64,000 bases of DNA from Diphasiastrum complanatum (lineage: Eukaryota; Streptophyta; Lycopodiopsida; Lycopodiales; Lycopodiaceae). Positions 60,673 through 64,000 of this stretch are shown piece after piece (position 1 is the first letter of the stretch; each line of letters opens with the position of its first letter). The notes under the pieces were generated by a model. That model saw only the letters and a program-made list of their open reading frames with translations, made no database searches and was not told where the DNA came from. The position numbers were made by a program, and so were the translations under genes. The stretch is from the NCBI GenBank assembly GCA_029204225.1, contig MU832256.1:16732-80731 (forward strand). The letters run 5' to 3'.

Positions 60673-61329
60673 TTAGAGAATTTTTTTAATGGTATGAGGG
60701 TGAGTTTCCACCTATATAAATAGCCCATACAAGCTTTTGCATGAAGCCATGCGACCCCCATATTGACTAGTCTCACTATAGGTTCAACTAATAATCTCTC
60801 TACATGCATACTAGCCATATCCACATGTCAGGAGTGCCTGTGCTCACCAAAATATTAATCATGTAACTGGCCTTGATTGGAATTTTGAGGCATAACGAAT
60901 AATCTCAACAACTAGAAGGCCAAGATGCCCATGTCAAAGATTATTCCAAACCTTTGCAACTAGATATGGACATAAATTCTTCTCCCCTTGAACTACTTTT
61001 GTCCTCAAATGTGAAAATTTAAGAGAGCGTTTCTTACACTTTTGACTATATCCCAAGAATCATTATCCTTAGCCTGACTTGCCCATCTCATTGAACACTC
61101 AAATAGGAGGATAGGAGTAAGGAGAGGAGGCCCAACCATCTCCCAATGGAGGATGGAAGGACAAACACGTGCATCTCCCATAGCATATATGAAGCATGCA
61201 TTGTTTTTGTTTTTTTCCCACATATACATTGCATTCTTCTTGTAACAAACCTCTGAATATATCAAAATGTTAAGGTTCAAAGGGAGAGAGAGGAGAGAAT
61301 TTGTCTCCCCTCACCCCTTGAAAAGAACA

Positions 61330-61820
61330 TTTGAAAATTTTCTTTTATTTATCTCTTCCATAAACAAAGAAACTTATGCGGGGGGGGGGGAGGACCCGAC
61401 TGGGGGCGACTAGGGGCCTTCCTTGTTGGGATGGGCCCTCACCCAAGGGCAGGCCCCGACTAGCAAGGAAGGCCCAAGGGCTTCGGGCCTTCCCCTACGT
61501 AATGCCATTGTGCAAAGCTGAACACTGGGTTTTTTTTTTTCGGGTCGTACAGCCTCACGCGTGGACTCTTTTTTTTTTGCATTTATAATGCAAATTTTTT
61601 TACATTTGTGGTGGAATGTGCATGTGGACAGCCAATGGCGGGCTGCCACATAGCACATGCACATTCCACCTAGAGGAGAGAGAACGAACATTCTAGAGAG
61701 AGAATGACATATTCTAGAGGAGAGAGAAAAAGTGAATGGACATTATGCTCCTGGAGGTGGTCCCAAAATACAAAGGAAACTTGAGCACATGGCATTACAA
61801 TAATGGAAAAATTCCAACCT
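61330..61820. repeat. Foldback repeat family, copy 2
   Basis: Same order as copy 1: G-rich start, GGGGCCTTCCTTG (61413) and CAAGGAAGGCCC (61464) as inverted arms, GGGCTTCGGGCCTTCCCCTACGTAATGCC, a second foldback GTGGAATGTGCATGTGG.../...CATGCACATTCCAC (61611-61668), CATTCTAGAGAGAGAATG (61690-61707), and the tail AAAATACAAAGGAAACTTGAGCACATGGCATTAC. Longer than copy 1 because of an extra segment at about 61520-61680. Confidence 0.65.
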
Positions 61821-62177
61821 CCAATTTGTACAAGATGAAAAACTAGTATAGTTGGAGGCCCACCCACAAACATTTATAGCTTGTGTCAACTTTCAGCCCA
61901 TAAACAGAATCTATGAAAATGTGTCTTAAATTTCTTTATTAACAAAAGCTGTGAAAATTTTGGTTTTAGAATGCAAAAAGGAAGTATCAAATACAACTTT
62001 TATAATACTCAAACAAACTATAATAAAACAATAAACAAGAATTGCATTGTTGATTTTTCAAGCTTTTTCAAGAGCAAAAGGCCAAGAAATACAAGCTTAA
62101 CTTGAAATATATATGATCCATATGTCCATAGAAAATACTATAAAGAAAGCAAGATAGAAATGTGTGCACTTTGAAAT

Positions 62178-62337
62178 GAAAATTGATCGTTCTAATACCA
62201 ATTGAAAAAAAATTAGAAGCCAACATTTGTAAGGACAAACACACTAACAAGTGGCATGCATTTTAAACATGAAAATTGGTGGTTCTTATACCAATTGAAA
62301 AAAAACTAGAAGCCAACATTTGTAAGGACTAACACAA
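62178..62337. repeat. Two-copy tandem repeat, 93-bp period
   Basis: GAAAATTG.T.GTTCT(A/T)ATACCAATTG followed by A-run, TTAGAAGCCAACATTTGTAAGGAC occurs at 62178 and 62271. The TTCTAATACCAATTG phrase resembles the complement of a mutated tRNA-iMet primer site (TTGGTATTAGAA), so each copy may hold an LTR-element leader edge. Confidence 0.7.
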
Positions 62338-64000
62338 AACCAAACCACCCTAACCCTAACCAATGTCAAGTTGAATCAAGCCTCCAATGATAACGAATGT
62401 CCAATACCATCATCCATTGCTCTCGACTCTCATGGGCATCATCAAGACACATGTGCTTATACCATCCACAAACTCTAGATAGGTTGAAAGAATAATAGTG
62501 GGGCTCTCCTAACTCTAAATAAGTAGTACATTTAGGTCCCACCACAAGCGCGGTCCATGTGTAGATTTGCAATACAAAGCAATTGTATGCTTTTCATATT
62601 AAAGGCATCATCTTAGGTGTGTCATTATGTATGCAAGATGATGCTTACTCATGTATCAATAAGTTCACATGGATGTTCTACACACAAAATCCATTCGATA
62701 GTGATGTGTGGATATCGTGTCAATAGACTTGTTTTCAAAAGTCTTTTGTCACAAAACAATCCATGCATAGATTTTCCATTCATGGATCTTGCAAGAGAGT
62801 TTAAATTATGAAATTTGTAGAAACCCTTCCTAATGGCTTGCAAGAGATTCTAGGGTAAATTGGCTAGAAAATTCAGCACGACTGTTCAACATCACATTTG
62901 AATACCATATGTACATCAATGTCATATTCTACCTATATCATGATCGCTAGTACGTTGTTGTCGGTGGCCTACAATCTCTTGTGTTCTCTAAAGTGTGTCT
63001 AGACCAAAAGCCAATAAAACTACATTTTTTGAAAGCCAATTCAAAAGATAACCTACTTGTAATATATATTCATGATTTTAGTAAGAAAAAGGAAAGGTAT
63101 AACATACCCCTTTCTAAATGCTAACAAGGCTTTATGGACTACTTTGTATGGCTTTATGCATGTGGGTGTTGTGGTCATTATGCATGAACACCTCTTGAAT
63201 ATTTGTCAACATGGTTATATACATGAGATACAAGGATCTTCCAAACTCTTAGAGCTTTTCAAACAGAAGTCATGGTACATTCTTTGATGAATTCTAAATG
63301 AGAATTTCCATGTTGCCATTAGGGTGGTTGATTGCCCAACAACTACTATTGCAAAAGTACTTGATGTGCAATTAGACTTTTGGCAAGTGATGGTGGGGAA
63401 AGACATAAGCCCACTCTTTTCAGTCAATTGAGGCAAGAAAAAGATTTGAATTTCATCTTGATTGGCCATCCCAAGACTTGCCACCTTGCAATATCACTTG
63501 TCAAGCAAACATAGCTAGTCCAAAAAAGCAATGGAATTGGCTCTAGGTGGCATGCCCAAGATGCGGCTTCTCATGTCACCTAAGGGCATGTGAACTAGGA
63601 GTTGACCCTTTCAAGTTTGGTCAATTTTAACAAATAAGTGCGTTGTAAGTGCCCATTTAGACTAGTGGTGCGAATCAACACTTTAATGATCATTCTCCTA
63701 GTTGTGTTGAATGCCAACTATTTTCTCTTAGTGTTAAGTGGCAACTAGTTTCTATGATTGAAGATGGCGATGAATCTATTTTACCACCCCAGTGGCCCAA
63801 CAAGATTTGGATCATCCATTCTCCCAATACCTAGATCACCACCAAATGAACGTCTTAAGAGACATAATCCACCATTGAAGTTTCATTGGCTAAACAAGTT
63901 TATTGACATACGATGAACAGGCCTGTTAATGTAATTTCAGTTTCATCCATGAGCAGCCATAAGATGACACCCTGTGTAAAGTTGTATGTTCACGAAATTA
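62338..64000. other. Unannotated right end
   Basis: No feature supported. A two-unit telomere-like CCCTAACCCTAACC lies near 62349. Short frames (e.g. 62649-62843, 63072-63287) have no recognisable motif. Confidence 0.4.

Noticed and set aside
62345-62360. Telomere-like CCCTAACCCTAACC
   Set aside because: Only two units; within what chance or a common plant promoter motif would give.

Overview
The window looks like nuclear DNA of a seed plant, most likely an angiosperm. Evidence: AT-rich intergenic sequence, long GA/TG/AT/AC microsatellites, many decayed LTR retrotransposons of the plant Ty3-gypsy (Tat-like and chromovirus-like) and Ty1-copia types primed from tRNA-iMet, LINE shards, a BED-finger hAT-type transposase gene, short TIR elements, and one intact single-exon gene for a probable plastid-targeted membrane protein. 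No bacterial, organellar or rRNA/tRNA genes were recognised. I cannot name the species.

Layout. 1-2.4 kb: two minus-strand LTR-element remnants. 2.4-10.3 kb: mostly gene-poor, with a short tandem repeat, a 213-bp hAT-type MITE with a perfect 8-bp target duplication (3510-3722), splice-like exon candidates on the minus strand (3.26-6.74 kb), a degenerate repeat array, small duplications and a 117-bp foldback. 10.3-10.8 kb: LINE reverse-transcriptase shard. 10.88-14.0 kb: plus-strand Tat-like gypsy copy (LTR, leader, gag, then a piece of a 3' extra ORF, with pol missing). 14.2-15.8 kb: broken minus-strand coding sequence of unknown family. 17.1 kb: GA tract and hairpin. 18.6-19.0 kb: LINE endonuclease shard. 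19.79-25.2 kb: second Tat-like copy on the minus strand (RNase H, integrase, long extra ORF with coiled coil, 3' LTR), joined at about 25.2 kb to a chromovirus-like RT/RNase H fragment (to 26.3 kb). 26.94-27.66 kb: the one intact host gene.

28.4-37.85 kb: a nested block between two diverged direct repeats. It holds a BED/DUF659 hAT-type transposase gene with GC-rich palindromes at its left side, a copia fragment in the middle of that gene, and a gypsy element (LTR, PBS, gag, protease, truncated RT). 38.6-40.7 kb: gypsy integrase shard abutting a copia gag-to-integrase fragment. 41-46 kb: sparse, with one exon-like ORF and tandem repeats. 46.2-47.3 kb: gypsy gag against an opposite-strand copia gag with two primer-binding sites. 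49.4-50.95 kb: degenerate minus-strand coding sequence resembling an intron-containing transposase of unassigned family. 50.97-52.2 kb: copia integrase fragment. 52.6-52.9 kb: GTCGA-rich/AC minisatellite. 53.06-53.8 kb: copia and gypsy shards. About 54.9-55.25 and 61.33-61.82 kb: two copies of a foldback repeat family. 56.0-59.97 kb: a degenerate but fairly complete copia element. The rest holds microsatellites and unrecognised sequence.

Only the plastid-type protein looks able to encode a working host product. The transposable elements almost all carry stops, frameshifts or deletions. The most unusual material is the Tat extra ORF downstream of integrase, the two unassigned coding regions (14.2-15.8 and 49.4-50.95 kb) and the foldback family.
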